64,000 bases of DNA, taken from NCBI GenBank assembly GCA_046348995.1, contig JAXMDB010000011.1, forward strand, positions 90,792 to 154,791, given 5' to 3'. Of this stretch, positions 16,712-25,573 are shown in pieces. The translations under genes and the position numbers were made by a program. Position 1 is the first letter of the stretch. Each line of letters opens with the position of its first letter. The notes beneath the pieces are model-generated. The model was given only the letters and a program-made list of their open reading frames with translations, did no database searches and was not told the origin of the DNA. Origin of the DNA: JANNSX01 sp046348995. Its GTDB lineage: Bacteria > Pseudomonadota > Alphaproteobacteria > Rhizobiales > Hyphomicrobiaceae.

Positions 16712-18256
16712 TCAGCCGCGACGCGAGCCCCGCTGGGAGAAGCGGATCGCTTCCTCGGCGGCGCGGAAGAGGGCGGCAGCCTTGTTCTGGCACTCGCCCT
16801 GCTCCATGTCGGGCGCGCTGTCGGCGACGATGCCGGCGCCCGCTTGGACGTGCATGACGCCGTCCTTCACGACGGCCGTTCTGAGCACGATGCAGGTGTC
16901 CATCTCGCCGTCGGCCGAGAAATAGCCGACGCAGCCGGCATAGGGGCCGCGCTTGTCCGTCTCGAGCTCGTCGATGATCTGCATGGCGCGAACCTTCGGC
17001 GCGCCGGAAACGGTGCCGGCCGGAAAGCCCGCCATCAGGGCGTCGATGGCGTCGTGCCGCTCGCGGTCGAGCTTGCCCGTCACGTTCGAGACGATGTGCA
17101 TGACGTGGCTGTAGTATTCGAGGAAGAAGCTGTCGGTGACCTTGACCGAGCCGATCTGGGCGACGCGGCCGACGTCGTTGCGGCCGAGATCGAGCAGCAT
17201 CAGATGCTCGGCCCGCTCCTTCGCATCGCCCAACAATTCAGCCGAGAGCTCGCGATCCTCGGCCGGTGTCTTGCCGCGCGGCCGCGTGCCTGCGATCGGC
17301 CGGATCGTCACCTCGTCGTCGCGGACACGCACCAGGATTTCCGGGCTCGAGCCGACGATGGCGAATTGGCCGAAGTCGAGATGGTACAGGAACGGCGAGG
17401 GGTTCAGGCGACGCAGCGCCCGATAGAGCGCGAACGGCGGCAGCGTGAAGGGAACCGAGAAGCGCTGCGAGAGCACGACCTGGAAGATGTCGCCGGCGCC
17501 GATGTAGTCTTTGGCCTTGCGCACCATGTCCATGTAGTGGGCGGCGGGCGTATTCGACTTGGGGAGCGCGGGTTGGCTCGTCGACGGCTCGGCGCCGGTG
17601 CCGTGCGGCAGCTCGCCTTCCAGCCGCTCGACGGCTTCGGCCAAGCGCGCGGATGCCGCGGCATAGGCCTCGCGGGCGGGAATGCCGGGCTTCGGGAAAA
17701 TCGTGGTGACGACCGTCATCTGGTCGCGCACGGCGTCGAAGATCAGGATGATGGTCGGGCGGATCAGGATGCTGTCGGGCACGCCCAGCACGTCGGTCTT
17801 CTCGGCGGGAAGTCGCTCGATCAGCCGCACCGTGTCGTAGCCCATGTAGCCGAACACGCCAGCCGCCATCGGCGGCAGCTCCTCAGGCAACGCGATCCGG
17901 CTTTCGGCGAGCAGCGCCCGCAAGGCCTCGAGCGTGCCGCCCGGCATCGGCTCGAAGCGATCGGCGTGGGTGAGGGCGACGCGGTTGATCTCGGCCTTGT
18001 CGCCATGCGCGCGCCAGATCACGTCGGGCGCCGTGCCGATGATCGAGTAGCGGCCACGTACGGCGCCGCCCTCGACGGATTCGAGCAGGAAGCTCATCGG
18101 CCGCTCGCGGCAGAGCTTGAGCTTGGCCGAGACCGGCGTTTCGAGATCCGCGACGAGATGCGTCCAGGCGACCTGCGGCTCGCCCGCCGCATAGCGCTTG
18201 TCGAATTGGGAGAAGTCCGGCGCCACCGCCAGCGAGGTCCTCGATCCGCCGCTCAT
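16712..18256 (-). CDS. trpE: Anthranilate synthase component I
   Basis: A 514-residue chorismate-utilising enzyme making anthranilate with TrpG. The tryptophan feedback site LLES is present (SFLLESVEGG). Catalytic segments IRPIAGTRPRGKTPAED, LMLLDLGRNDVGRV, FPAGTVSGAPKVRAM and the C-terminal QAGAGIVADSAP are all intact. ATG 18256 is preferred; an in-frame TTG at 18265 is also possible. It starts 19 nt after the PpiD-type gene, a pairing common in Hyphomicrobiales. Here trpG and trpD are not behind it, as they normally are. Confidence 0.95.
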   Translation of the reverse strand: MSGGSRTSLAVAPDFSQFDKRYAAGEPQVAWTHLVADLETPVSAKLKLCRERPMSFLLESVEGGAVRGRYSIIGTAPDVIWRAHGDKAEINRVALTHADRFEPMPGGTLEALRALLAESRIALPEELPPMAAGVFGYMGYDTVRLIERLPAEKTDVLGVPDSILIRPTIILIFDAVRDQMTVVTTIFPKPGIPAREAYAAASARLAEAVERLEGELPHGTGAEPSTSQPALPKSNTPAAHYMDMVRKAKDYIGAGDIFQVVLSQRFSVPFTLPPFALYRALRRLNPSPFLYHLDFGQFAIVGSSPEILVRVRDDEVTIRPIAGTRPRGKTPAEDRELSAELLGDAKERAEHLMLLDLGRNDVGRVAQIGSVKVTDSFFLEYYSHVMHIVSNVTGKLDRERHDAIDALMAGFPAGTVSGAPKVRAMQIIDELETDKRGPYAGCVGYFSADGEMDTCIVLRTAVVKDGVMHVQAGAGIVADSAPDMEQGECQNKAAALFRAAEEAIRFSQRGSRRG

Positions 18257-18275
18257 GGGGCCCAAGCTCCGGCTG

Positions 18276-20153
18276 CTATTCTTTCGTGCCGTAGAGGCGA
18301 TTGTAGAGGTCCTGATTGATGGTCAGGCCGTATTGCGTGCGCAGACCCGCCACGTACTCGCTCGCCACGTCGGTCGACCTCAACTGTGCGAGTTTTGCCG
18401 CGAGATTCTTGCGCGTTTCTTCCGTCAGCGCCTCCGGCGCCACGATGTCCTTCAAACGGAAGATCAGCCGCGTCGTGCCTTCGGTCCCGGGCGTCCAGGA
18501 GGCTGAGCCCTTGGCGAGCGAGAAGGCGAGCGGCAGCGCCGTCTCCGGCAGATCGGGCGAACCGCTCGTGCGCGTCAGCGGCTCGCTCGTTTTCACTGTG
18601 GCAGCGACCTCGGTCGCGAGCTTGGCCAGATCCTCGCCCGCGTTGGCGCGCTTCACGAGATCCTCGGCCTTGGCCGACAGCGCCTTGGCCTTCTCGGCGG
18701 CGATGTAGGCTTCCGTGAGCTTGGGCTTCACCTCGTCGAGCGCCCGCTCGCGCGGTGCGATGACCTCGAGCACGTCGACCCAGACGTAGCCGCCCTGCGC
18801 GCGCTCGAGGGGCTCCGTCTCGACGCCGACATCGGCGTCGAAAACGGTCTTCAAGAGGTTCGCCGCGATAGCGGCGGCCGGAACCGTCTTTCCATCGGCG
18901 TCGGTGCCCGCCAGCGAGACGCCCGGCACCTCGGTGTATTTGAGACCGACGACTGCGGCCGCATCCTTGAGCGTGCTGCCCTTGGCGCGCTCGTCCTCGA
19001 CCTTGTCGTAGAGGTCCTGCAGCGCGGCATTCGCCTTGTCGAGCGCCAAGCGATCCTTGATCTCGTCCTTGACGTCGGCGAGCGTCTTCTTGATCGCGGG
19101 CTCGATTTCCTTCACCCGTACGATCGAGACGCTGAGCGCACCCTCGATAACGGCGCTGTTGGTATCCTTGGCGAGCGAGAAGGCCGCGTCGGCGACGGCT
19201 TGATCGACGAGCTGATCCTTCGTGACCGTGCCTCGATCGACGTCGGTATCGCTGCGGCCGGCGGCTTTCGCGACATCGAGGAAGTCCTTGCCCGCGGCAA
19301 GCTCGGCGAGAGCCTTTTCCGCGGCAGGCTTGTCCGGGAACACGATTTGCAGGATGCGCCGCTTCTCGGGCGTGTCGAAGGACGCCTCGTGCGACTTGTA
19401 GTAGGTCTCGATCTCGGCATCGGGAACGGTGAAGCCGGACTTGAGAGCTTGCGGATCCGCCTCGAGCAGGCCGATGCGGCGGAGCTCCGGCACCGTGTAG
19501 TCCTTCTTGCGCCGATCGTAGAACGCTTTGAGCGCGGCCTCGTCGGGAGCCGCGGGCTCCGCCACCTGCTTCTCGTCCAGCACGAAGAAGTCGAGCACGC
19601 GCTTCTCGTTCTGGTAGCGGTTGACGGCGTCGAGCATCACCTGCGGCGTCGTCGTCTCGCCGGCGAGCCCGCTCAAGGCCTGCTCGCGCAGCGCCTGCCG
19701 GCGCTCGGTCTCGAGGAAGCCTTGCTCGCTCAGGCCGTTGTTGGCGAGCACCTCTTGAAACTTCGCCGGATCGAATTTCCCAGAGAAGCCCTTGAAGGCT
19801 TCCGACGACTGGATGCGCGCGAGCAGCGCATCATGCGAGATGCCGAGGCCCAGATCGTGGATATGCGTGTCGATGAGGAGACCGGCGAACACGCGCTGGT
19901 CGAGGCCGAGCGCGCGGCCCTCCTGCGGCGTGATCTGGCGCCGCACGCTTTCGCTCAGCGCATTGAGCTCGCGAGTGAACAGCGATTCATAGGACTGGGG
20001 TGTCAGCGTCGTGCTGCCGACCGTTGCGAGCGTATTGCCGCCGAAGCCGCGGAACACGTCGGCGATGCCCCAGAAGGCGAAGGAGATGACCAGGATGCCG
20101 AACAGGATCTTGGCGACCCAGCTTCCGGCGCCTTTGCGCAGTGCTTCAAGCAT
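18276..20153 (-). CDS. ppiD: Peptidyl-prolyl cis-trans isomerase, PpiD/SurA-N type
   Basis: A 625-residue membrane-anchored periplasmic foldase. The N-terminus has one helix (WVAKILFGILVISFAFWGIADVF). A SurA-like chaperone domain follows (QSYESLFTRELNALSESV ... LDQRVFAGLLIDTHI), then a parvulin-like central region (KRRILQIVFPDKPAAEKAL) and long helical C-terminal segments. It would assist folding of outer-membrane or secreted proteins. The isomerase site looks degenerate, as in many PpiD proteins. It is divergent from tpiA by 130 nt and heads the transcript with trpE. Confidence 0.88.
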   Translation of the reverse strand: MLEALRKGAGSWVAKILFGILVISFAFWGIADVFRGFGGNTLATVGSTTLTPQSYESLFTRELNALSESVRRQITPQEGRALGLDQRVFAGLLIDTHIHDLGLGISHDALLARIQSSEAFKGFSGKFDPAKFQEVLANNGLSEQGFLETERRQALREQALSGLAGETTTPQVMLDAVNRYQNEKRVLDFFVLDEKQVAEPAAPDEAALKAFYDRRKKDYTVPELRRIGLLEADPQALKSGFTVPDAEIETYYKSHEASFDTPEKRRILQIVFPDKPAAEKALAELAAGKDFLDVAKAAGRSDTDVDRGTVTKDQLVDQAVADAAFSLAKDTNSAVIEGALSVSIVRVKEIEPAIKKTLADVKDEIKDRLALDKANAALQDLYDKVEDERAKGSTLKDAAAVVGLKYTEVPGVSLAGTDADGKTVPAAAIAANLLKTVFDADVGVETEPLERAQGGYVWVDVLEVIAPRERALDEVKPKLTEAYIAAEKAKALSAKAEDLVKRANAGEDLAKLATEVAATVKTSEPLTRTSGSPDLPETALPLAFSLAKGSASWTPGTEGTTRLIFRLKDIVAPEALTEETRKNLAAKLAQLRSTDVASEYVAGLRTQYGLTINQDLYNRLYGTKE

Positions 20154-20283
20154 GATGTTGTTGTGCCGATGCCGATCGCGTAGAGAGCAGGGGAAGGCGC
20201 CCGAAACGGGTGCCGATCGAATGCGGGTGCATCATAGGTAGACCGGCCCGGCGCTGCAAGCCGGGGCGAGGGGAGACGGGGCA

Positions 20284-21021
20284 ATGGCGAAGCGGCAGCC
20301 GATCGTGGCTGGGAATTGGAAGATGAACGGGCTCGCGGCCGCGCTCGGCGAGGCGAAGGCGGTGGCGGCAGGCCTCAAATCCGGTGGTCCCGAGGTGCTG
20401 ATCTGCCCGCCGGCGACCCTGATCCGGCCGCTCGCCGACGCGGTGTCGGGAACCCCCGTCGGGGTCGGCGGCCAGGATTGCCATGCCAAGGCGAGCGGCG
20501 CCCACACCGGCGACATTTCCGCCGAGATGCTGAAGGACGCCGGCGCCCGCGCCGTCATCGTCGGCCATTCCGAGCGGCGCAGCGACCACGGCGAGCGCGA
20601 CCGGGACGTCAAGGCGAAGGCCGAGGCGGCGCTGAGGGCCGGGCTCACCGCGATCGTCTGCATCGGCGAGACCTTGGGGCAGCGGCAGGCCGGATTGGTG
20701 CTCGAGGTGTGCGCGCGCCAGCTTTCAGGCTCCCGGCCCGAGGGGGCGACCGCCGGCAATCTCGTCGTCGCCTACGAGCCGGTCTGGGCCATCGGCACGG
20801 GGCTGACGCCCAGTGCCGCCGATATCGCCGAGATGCATGCGCGGCTAAGAGCGGAGCTGAAAGTCGCCGGGCTCGATGGCGTCCGCATCCTCTACGGCGG
20901 CTCGGTCAAGGCCGCCAACGCGCGCGAGATCCTGACGATCGAGAATGTCGACGGCGCGCTCGTCGGCGGCGCAAGCCTCAAGGCTGCCGATTTCCTGGGC
21001 ATCATCCACGCCTACGGATGA
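20284..21021 (+). CDS. tpiA: Triose-phosphate isomerase
   Basis: A 245-residue TIM-barrel enzyme interconverting dihydroxyacetone phosphate and glyceraldehyde 3-phosphate. It has NWKMNG (catalytic Lys), GHSERR (electrophilic His), AYEPVWAIGTG (catalytic Glu) and the phosphate-binding YGGSVKAAN. Purine-rich GAGGGGAGA precedes ATG 20284. The length is normal. The tpiA/ppiD-trpE divergent arrangement is common in Hyphomicrobiales. Confidence 0.96.
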   Translation: MAKRQPIVAGNWKMNGLAAALGEAKAVAAGLKSGGPEVLICPPATLIRPLADAVSGTPVGVGGQDCHAKASGAHTGDISAEMLKDAGARAVIVGHSERRSDHGERDRDVKAKAEAALRAGLTAIVCIGETLGQRQAGLVLEVCARQLSGSRPEGATAGNLVVAYEPVWAIGTGLTPSAADIAEMHARLRAELKVAGLDGVRILYGGSVKAANAREILTIENVDGALVGGASLKAADFLGIIHAYG

Positions 21022-21051
21022 ACCGCCGGGGCACGGCGTCGGCGAATTCGC

Positions 21052-21675
21052 CTACGTCGTCCGCGGTCGCTCACCGCTGGCAATCGCCAAGCGCAGCAGG
21101 TCGGCGAAGCTCGTGACGCCGAGCCGCTTCATCATGTTGGCGCGGTGCGTCTCGACGGTCCGCTCGGCGATTTGCATGTCGTGGGCGACCTGCTTGTTGC
21201 GCTGACCCTTGAGCAAGCGCTCGAGCACCTCCGCCTCGCGGGGCGAGACCTTGCTCCAGACATCGACGACAGCCGACGGCCGGACGCCCGCCTCCCCGCG
21301 TTGGCGCCCGCTGACACGCTTGACCACCTCGACGAGCTCTTCCGGATCGACGGGTTTCTCGAGAAAGTCGGCCGCGCCGGCCTTGATCGCCTTGACGGCC
21401 GAGCGAACGTCGCCGCGGCCCGAGACCATGATGACGGGAATGTCGCTGCGCGCGCTCGCCAGGCGTTTCAACACCTCGAGGCCGCCCATGCCGGGCATGC
21501 GCAAGTCGAGGATGACGAGAGTGGCGTCGAGGGTTGCGAGCGCGGCGAGAAACGCCTCGCAGTCGCTGGTCACCTGGACCTCGTAGCCGGAGGTGGTGAG
21601 GATCGACTGCAGCTGTTTGGCATCCGCTGGATCGTCGTCGACGATCTGGATGCGCTTGTTTGTCGTGGTCGCCAT
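21052..21675 (-). CDS. FixJ/NarL-type response regulator
   Basis: A 207-residue two-domain regulator. The receiver domain has acidic residues DDD at 13-15, the phosphoacceptor Asp57 in VILDLRMPGMGG and the conserved lysine in DFLEKPVD. A LuxR-type helix-turn-helix follows (LSPREAEVLERLLKGQRNKQVA ... ERTVETHRANMMKRLGV, split). It should activate or repress transcription when phosphorylated. ATG 21675 is preferred to an in-frame TTG at 21693. The kinase gene ends 70 nt upstream, so the pair very likely forms a two-component system. Confidence 0.9.
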   Translation of the reverse strand: MATTTNKRIQIVDDDPADAKQLQSILTTSGYEVQVTSDCEAFLAALATLDATLVILDLRMPGMGGLEVLKRLASARSDIPVIMVSGRGDVRSAVKAIKAGAADFLEKPVDPEELVEVVKRVSGRQRGEAGVRPSAVVDVWSKVSPREAEVLERLLKGQRNKQVAHDMQIAERTVETHRANMMKRLGVTSFADLLRLAIASGERPRTT

Positions 21676-21745
21676 TGGTCGCCGTTGTTTCAACTCTCTA
21701 AGGAAGCACTTGCAGGCATGACGTGTCCAGCCCGCCCCGGCCCGA

Positions 21746-23188
21746 TCAGCCCACTTGCCTGGGCCAGGTGAGAAGAACTGTCGTGCCGCGGGATGTGCGT
21801 GTGTTCAGGATTTCGGCCGCGCCTCCGAGCCGCCGCGCCGCTGTGGCGACGAGCGAGAGGCCGAGCCCGGCTCCTCCGGGCGTCGCCGAAAGACGCCGGA
21901 ACGGCTCGAAGATGCGCTCCCGCTCGCTCTCCGGAATGCCAGGTCCGTCGTCGGTAACCGTCAATCGCCAGATCTTGTCGTCGCTTTCGAGGCCCAACGT
22001 GATCGTTCCGGTGGCGAGATCGTGATGGCGCACGGCGTTGGCGAGGAGATTGCGGAGCGCGATCTCGAGCGGCACGCGGGGGGCGCGCAGGACGAGGGTG
22101 TCGCCCGCGCAAAGCAAGCGGAAGCGCTCGCCGCCGGCCGTCGCTGCGAGGGTCTCGCGGGCAAAGCTCGAGAGGTCGATGTCCTCGGGCGTACCGCCGG
22201 TCGCTCCCGCCCGCGCATGCTCCATCAGATCGGCGAGCATGCCGTGCAGTCGGGTTGATGCGGCAGCGGCGCCCGCCAAGTCGGCCGATCCGAGCGCGCG
22301 ATCGATCGCCCGGCGGGGGGCTTCGAGATCGTGGGCGGCGGCGGCGAACTCCTCGAGCGCGCGGTTCGAGGCTTCCAGGCTTTCAATGCGCGCGCGCAAG
22401 CGGTCGATCTCGGCGGCCTCGCCCGAGAGATCGCTCACGGTGATGATCGCGCCGCGACTCTCGTTACGCTCGGTCGGAACGGCGCGGACCGCGAAATCGT
22501 GCGGACTGCCGCCGATCGGGAGGGCGATTCTCCCGGCGAGGCTCTGTCCGGCAAACACCCGATCGAGGCGATCGGCGAGCGCTGCGGTCGCGGGCGAGGC
22601 GTCGAGCGCGGTTCCAGCGGGAAGATCGGCCGGCAAGCCGAACAGTCCTCGCCATGCCTCGGTTACGAGCTCGTATCCACCATTCGAGCCGACGATGGCG
22701 AGAGCGACGGGCGCGCGCTCGGCCAGCACCGCGAGCAGGGACGTCTGCGAGGCGAGATCCTGCCGCGCACGCTGCAGATGCGCCTCGGCGATGCGGCGGG
22801 CGCGCGCCTGCTTGACGATCTCGGCCTCGGGCTCCGTTTTCAGGCCGAGCTTGTGCAAGAGGACGTAGTAGTGCCGCTCCGCGGCGATCCAGAAGGCTTC
22901 GATGTTGAGCTTTTCGGTGCCGTCCGGCCCGGCGAGACCGACATTGCCCAGCGCAAACACAGCCTCGGGCTCGTCCTGAAGATTCAAAAGGTCGGGGGCG
23001 AGACCCGCCAGATGCGGCATCCCCTCGTCGATCGGGACGCCTCTAGGAACGGGGTCGGCGAGGCGCCCATGGCTCGCTTGCACGACGAGGTTCTCGTCCA
23101 GCAGTAGCACGGCGACGATGCCGTGGCCGGCGAGCCAGGTCATGGCTTTGAGACAAATCTCGCTGGGATCGAGCGTTCCCGGCATCAC
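21746..23188 (-). CDS. PAS-containing sensor histidine kinase
   Basis: A 480-residue cytosolic kinase with no membrane helix. It has an N-terminal sensor-like region (residues 1-110), a helical linker, a PAS-like domain around 155-255 and a coiled-coil DHp helix. The phosphoacceptor is His286 in FAAAAHDLEAPRRA. A HATPase domain follows with N-box NLLANAVRHHD, G1 DDGPGIPESE and G2 GAGLGLSLV. Its GTG start at 23188 overlaps the stop of the GTPase gene (GTGA), which implies translational coupling; ATG 23185 is the alternative. It is probably the partner of the adjacent FixJ-like regulator, with input possibly from the GTPase/OmpA proteins. Confidence 0.88.
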   Translation of the reverse strand: MMPGTLDPSEICLKAMTWLAGHGIVAVLLLDENLVVQASHGRLADPVPRGVPIDEGMPHLAGLAPDLLNLQDEPEAVFALGNVGLAGPDGTEKLNIEAFWIAAERHYYVLLHKLGLKTEPEAEIVKQARARRIAEAHLQRARQDLASQTSLLAVLAERAPVALAIVGSNGGYELVTEAWRGLFGLPADLPAGTALDASPATAALADRLDRVFAGQSLAGRIALPIGGSPHDFAVRAVPTERNESRGAIITVSDLSGEAAEIDRLRARIESLEASNRALEEFAAAAHDLEAPRRAIDRALGSADLAGAAAASTRLHGMLADLMEHARAGATGGTPEDIDLSSFARETLAATAGGERFRLLCAGDTLVLRAPRVPLEIALRNLLANAVRHHDLATGTITLGLESDDKIWRLTVTDDGPGIPESERERIFEPFRRLSATPGGAGLGLSLVATAARRLGGAAEILNTRTSRGTTVLLTWPRQVG

Positions 23189-23697
23189 AGACTCCGCGCC
23201 AGAATCTCGGCGGCGATGGCCGTGAACGCATCGGCGACGTGCGCGCCCGATTTGGCGCTGGTCTCAATGAGCGCCGCACCCGCGACCTTCCGCGCCGCCG
23301 AGAGCGCCGCATCGTCCGCCGCCATGAGATCGCTCTTGTTGACGACGAGTCGGTAGGGACGGCCGGGCAGGGTGTCGGCGAAGCCCAGGCTCAAGTCGAG
23401 CATGCTCGAGATGGTCGAGGCGCGGGTGCGGTCGGCGATGATCAAGGCCCCGGCGGCGCCGCGGATGTAGGCGTGATTGAAGATGCTGTCGCCGAAATCA
23501 CCGTCCACATCCCAGATGACGAGCGTCAGCGGCACGTCGGTGCCGCGCACGTTCGCCGTCACGTCGTGGGTGTAGATGTCGACGCCGATCGTCGCCTTGT
23601 AGTCGGCCTCGAAGCGATCGAAGACGAGCCGGCGGGCAAGCGAGGTCTTGCCGACGCCGATATCGCCGAGCAGCATGACCTTACGGGCGTCTGGCAC
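23185..23697 (-). CDS. Rab-like small GTPase (Ras superfamily)
   Basis: A 170-residue single-domain small GTPase close in pattern to eukaryotic Rab. Motifs from the GTG start are: P-loop GDIGVGKTS (11-19), switch I Thr36 in YKATIGVDI, Walker B WDVDG (62-66), NKSD (120-123) and ETSAK (145-149). The residue after WDVDG is Asp67 where Rab has the catalytic Gln, so intrinsic hydrolysis may be slow or need a partner. No C-terminal cysteine for lipidation is present. GTG 23697 has GGAG about 9 nt upstream and overlaps the OmpA-protein gene by 17 nt; the frame stays open to 23751. Prokaryotic Ras-like GTPases are a known but little-studied group. Confidence 0.85.
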   Translation of the reverse strand: MPDARKVMLLGDIGVGKTSLARRLVFDRFEADYKATIGVDIYTHDVTANVRGTDVPLTLVIWDVDGDFGDSIFNHAYIRGAAGALIIADRTRASTISSMLDLSLGFADTLPGRPYRLVVNKSDLMAADDAALSAARKVAGAALIETSAKSGAHVADAFTAIAAEILARSL

Positions 23698-25573
23698 CGC
23701 CGAAGCTCCGCTCGCCGCGATAGGCGATTTCGAGGGCGACGCGGCGATCACTCTGGCCGTCGGTCGAGGCGATGTCGCTGATGAGCGGACCGTCGGGGCG
23801 CGCCACGAGGATCAGACGCTCGCGCGGCAATCCGGCCTTGACGAGCAGGTCGGCAACGATGCGGGCGCGCTCGCCGGCCAGGTCCCGATTGCGCTCCGAG
23901 GTGCCCCGGGGATCCGTGAAGCCGACGACGCGCAAATCGACTCCCGCGGCGATGACCTGAGACGCCACGGCCTTCGCCATCGCCTCCGCGTCCGTCTTGT
24001 TGAGCACCGCCGTGCCGACGTCGAAGAAGACGGCCTGCGTCCCGATCAAGCGCTGCAGGGCCGCCATCGGATCGTCGAGCCGGCGGCTGAGCGCGTCGAG
24101 GTCGGCGGCTAAGCGCTCGACGTCGACCTTCCCGGCGAGGGTTGCTAGACGTGCCTTCATGCCGTCGAGAGCTGTGCTGATCTCGGACAGGTTCGCCTGC
24201 ATCTCCGGTTTCGTCGCGGCCTCGTCGCGCAGTTTGTCGAGCTCGGTGCGGATTTCCGGAATGAGCGCCGAAAGCGCCAGCAGATCCCCCTGGCCGGCGA
24301 ACCGCCCCAGCGACGCGTCGAGCGCCTGCAACCGCTTCGTCAGTCCGTCGAGCTCGGTGAGTGCGTCGTGGAGCGCGCGCTCGTTGGTGACGTAGGCAAA
24401 GCGGGGCTCGACGGGGATCGGAGCGATGTCCTGCGTGATGACCTTGCCGAGGCGCTCGGCATCGGCGCTCGAGGGCGCGAGCCCCTTCAGCCGCACGGAC
24501 GCGCGCCCCCGCGCGACGACGATGTCGATCGGATAGCCGCTGAACGCCGGATCGGCCTCGATGGCGGTCGCGACACGGCTGCGCAGCGCTTCCGTGCGAT
24601 AGTGATCGAAAGCGTACCAGCCGATGCCACCCGCGATCGCGAGACCGAGCAGGCTCAGCAGCGCAAAGGCGAGCACGGGCTTGCGCTTCTCGGACTCGAG
24701 CACCTCGCCAAGCGAGTCGGCGAGCTCGGGCAGGATCGTGCGGATCTCGCTCTTGGCACCCGGCTCCTCGGTGTCGATGAGCGCATTCGTGTGCTTCTCG
24801 AGGATATCGATCAGGGCGCCGTCGATCGCGCGCTGCACGCGCCGGCCCGTCGCCCCCGTCGCCCGCACGGCGAGCAGATGCGCCGCGCTCGTGCGCAAGA
24901 AGAGCCGCGAGCCGCCGATGTCGAGTGCCCGCAACTCGTCACGGCCGCCGGCGAAAGCCTGCCGTGCGAAGTCGTTGATGGCCGAGAGCAGGCCGCCGAT
25001 CAGGGCGCCGCTCTGGCCGGACGCCGCCTCTGGCTCCCCCGGCGAGAGCCAGCGGTCGACGAGCACGCCCGACGAGCGCTTGATGAGGAGCAGCTCGCGC
25101 ACCCGCGGGCTGCCGCTTTCGAGCATCCTGAGCTCGCGATAGGGCCGCCTCGTGAACAGGCTTTTGACGCGCAAGCGCAGGAATCGGAGGCTCAGCCCGC
25201 TTTCCAGCCGCTCGTTCGTGCTCTCCATGGCGTCCCGCACGGCGGCCGAGACGTAGGCCGAGACGAGCCGCCCCATGATCGGATAGAGCGCCTCGACCAT
25301 CTCGTCGCGCGAGTTGACGATCTCGCGCTTGATCGAGGTGACGACGAGGGGGGAGACGGCGCCCGCGAGCTCGCGGTGGTTCTTGATGTCGGCGGCCTTG
25401 AAGCTCTCGGCGAGCACGGTCGATACGGTCTCGGAGAGACGCGCGTCGGTGCCGATGCGGTCGTGGTGCTGCTCGACGATCTCCCGAATGGCCGACAGAG
25501 AGTGCCGCTCCTCATGGAACAGCAGCTCTTTCAGTCTGACGACCTCGGCCTGCTCACTCCGGCTTGCGGACAT
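23681..25573 (-). CDS. Membrane-anchored OmpA-domain protein with large cytosolic N-terminal region
   Basis: A 630-residue protein with no signal peptide. The cytosolic part (1-297) has a conserved-looking helical section (YPIMGRLVSAYVSAAVRD). A region near 144-260 follows with alternating strands and helices (LLLIKRSSGVLVDRW, LIGGLLSAINDFARQ, LRALDIGGSRLFLRT), which resembles a Roadblock/longin-type layout; that is inference. One membrane helix lies near 297-322 (VLAFALLSLLGLAIAGGIGW). A BON-like segment is near 328-375 and a coiled region follows. A C-terminal OmpA peptidoglycan-binding domain (about 508-595) has GFTDPRGTSERNRDLAGERA. It could link the cell wall to the adjacent cytosolic GTPase. 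Confidence 0.8.
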   Translation of the reverse strand: MSASRSEQAEVVRLKELLFHEERHSLSAIREIVEQHHDRIGTDARLSETVSTVLAESFKAADIKNHRELAGAVSPLVVTSIKREIVNSRDEMVEALYPIMGRLVSAYVSAAVRDAMESTNERLESGLSLRFLRLRVKSLFTRRPYRELRMLESGSPRVRELLLIKRSSGVLVDRWLSPGEPEAASGQSGALIGGLLSAINDFARQAFAGGRDELRALDIGGSRLFLRTSAAHLLAVRATGATGRRVQRAIDGALIDILEKHTNALIDTEEPGAKSEIRTILPELADSLGEVLESEKRKPVLAFALLSLLGLAIAGGIGWYAFDHYRTEALRSRVATAIEADPAFSGYPIDIVVARGRASVRLKGLAPSSADAERLGKVITQDIAPIPVEPRFAYVTNERALHDALTELDGLTKRLQALDASLGRFAGQGDLLALSALIPEIRTELDKLRDEAATKPEMQANLSEISTALDGMKARLATLAGKVDVERLAADLDALSRRLDDPMAALQRLIGTQAVFFDVGTAVLNKTDAEAMAKAVASQVIAAGVDLRVVGFTDPRGTSERNRDLAGERARIVADLLVKAGLPRERLILVARPDGPLISDIASTDGQSDRRVALEIAYRGERSFGGARRP

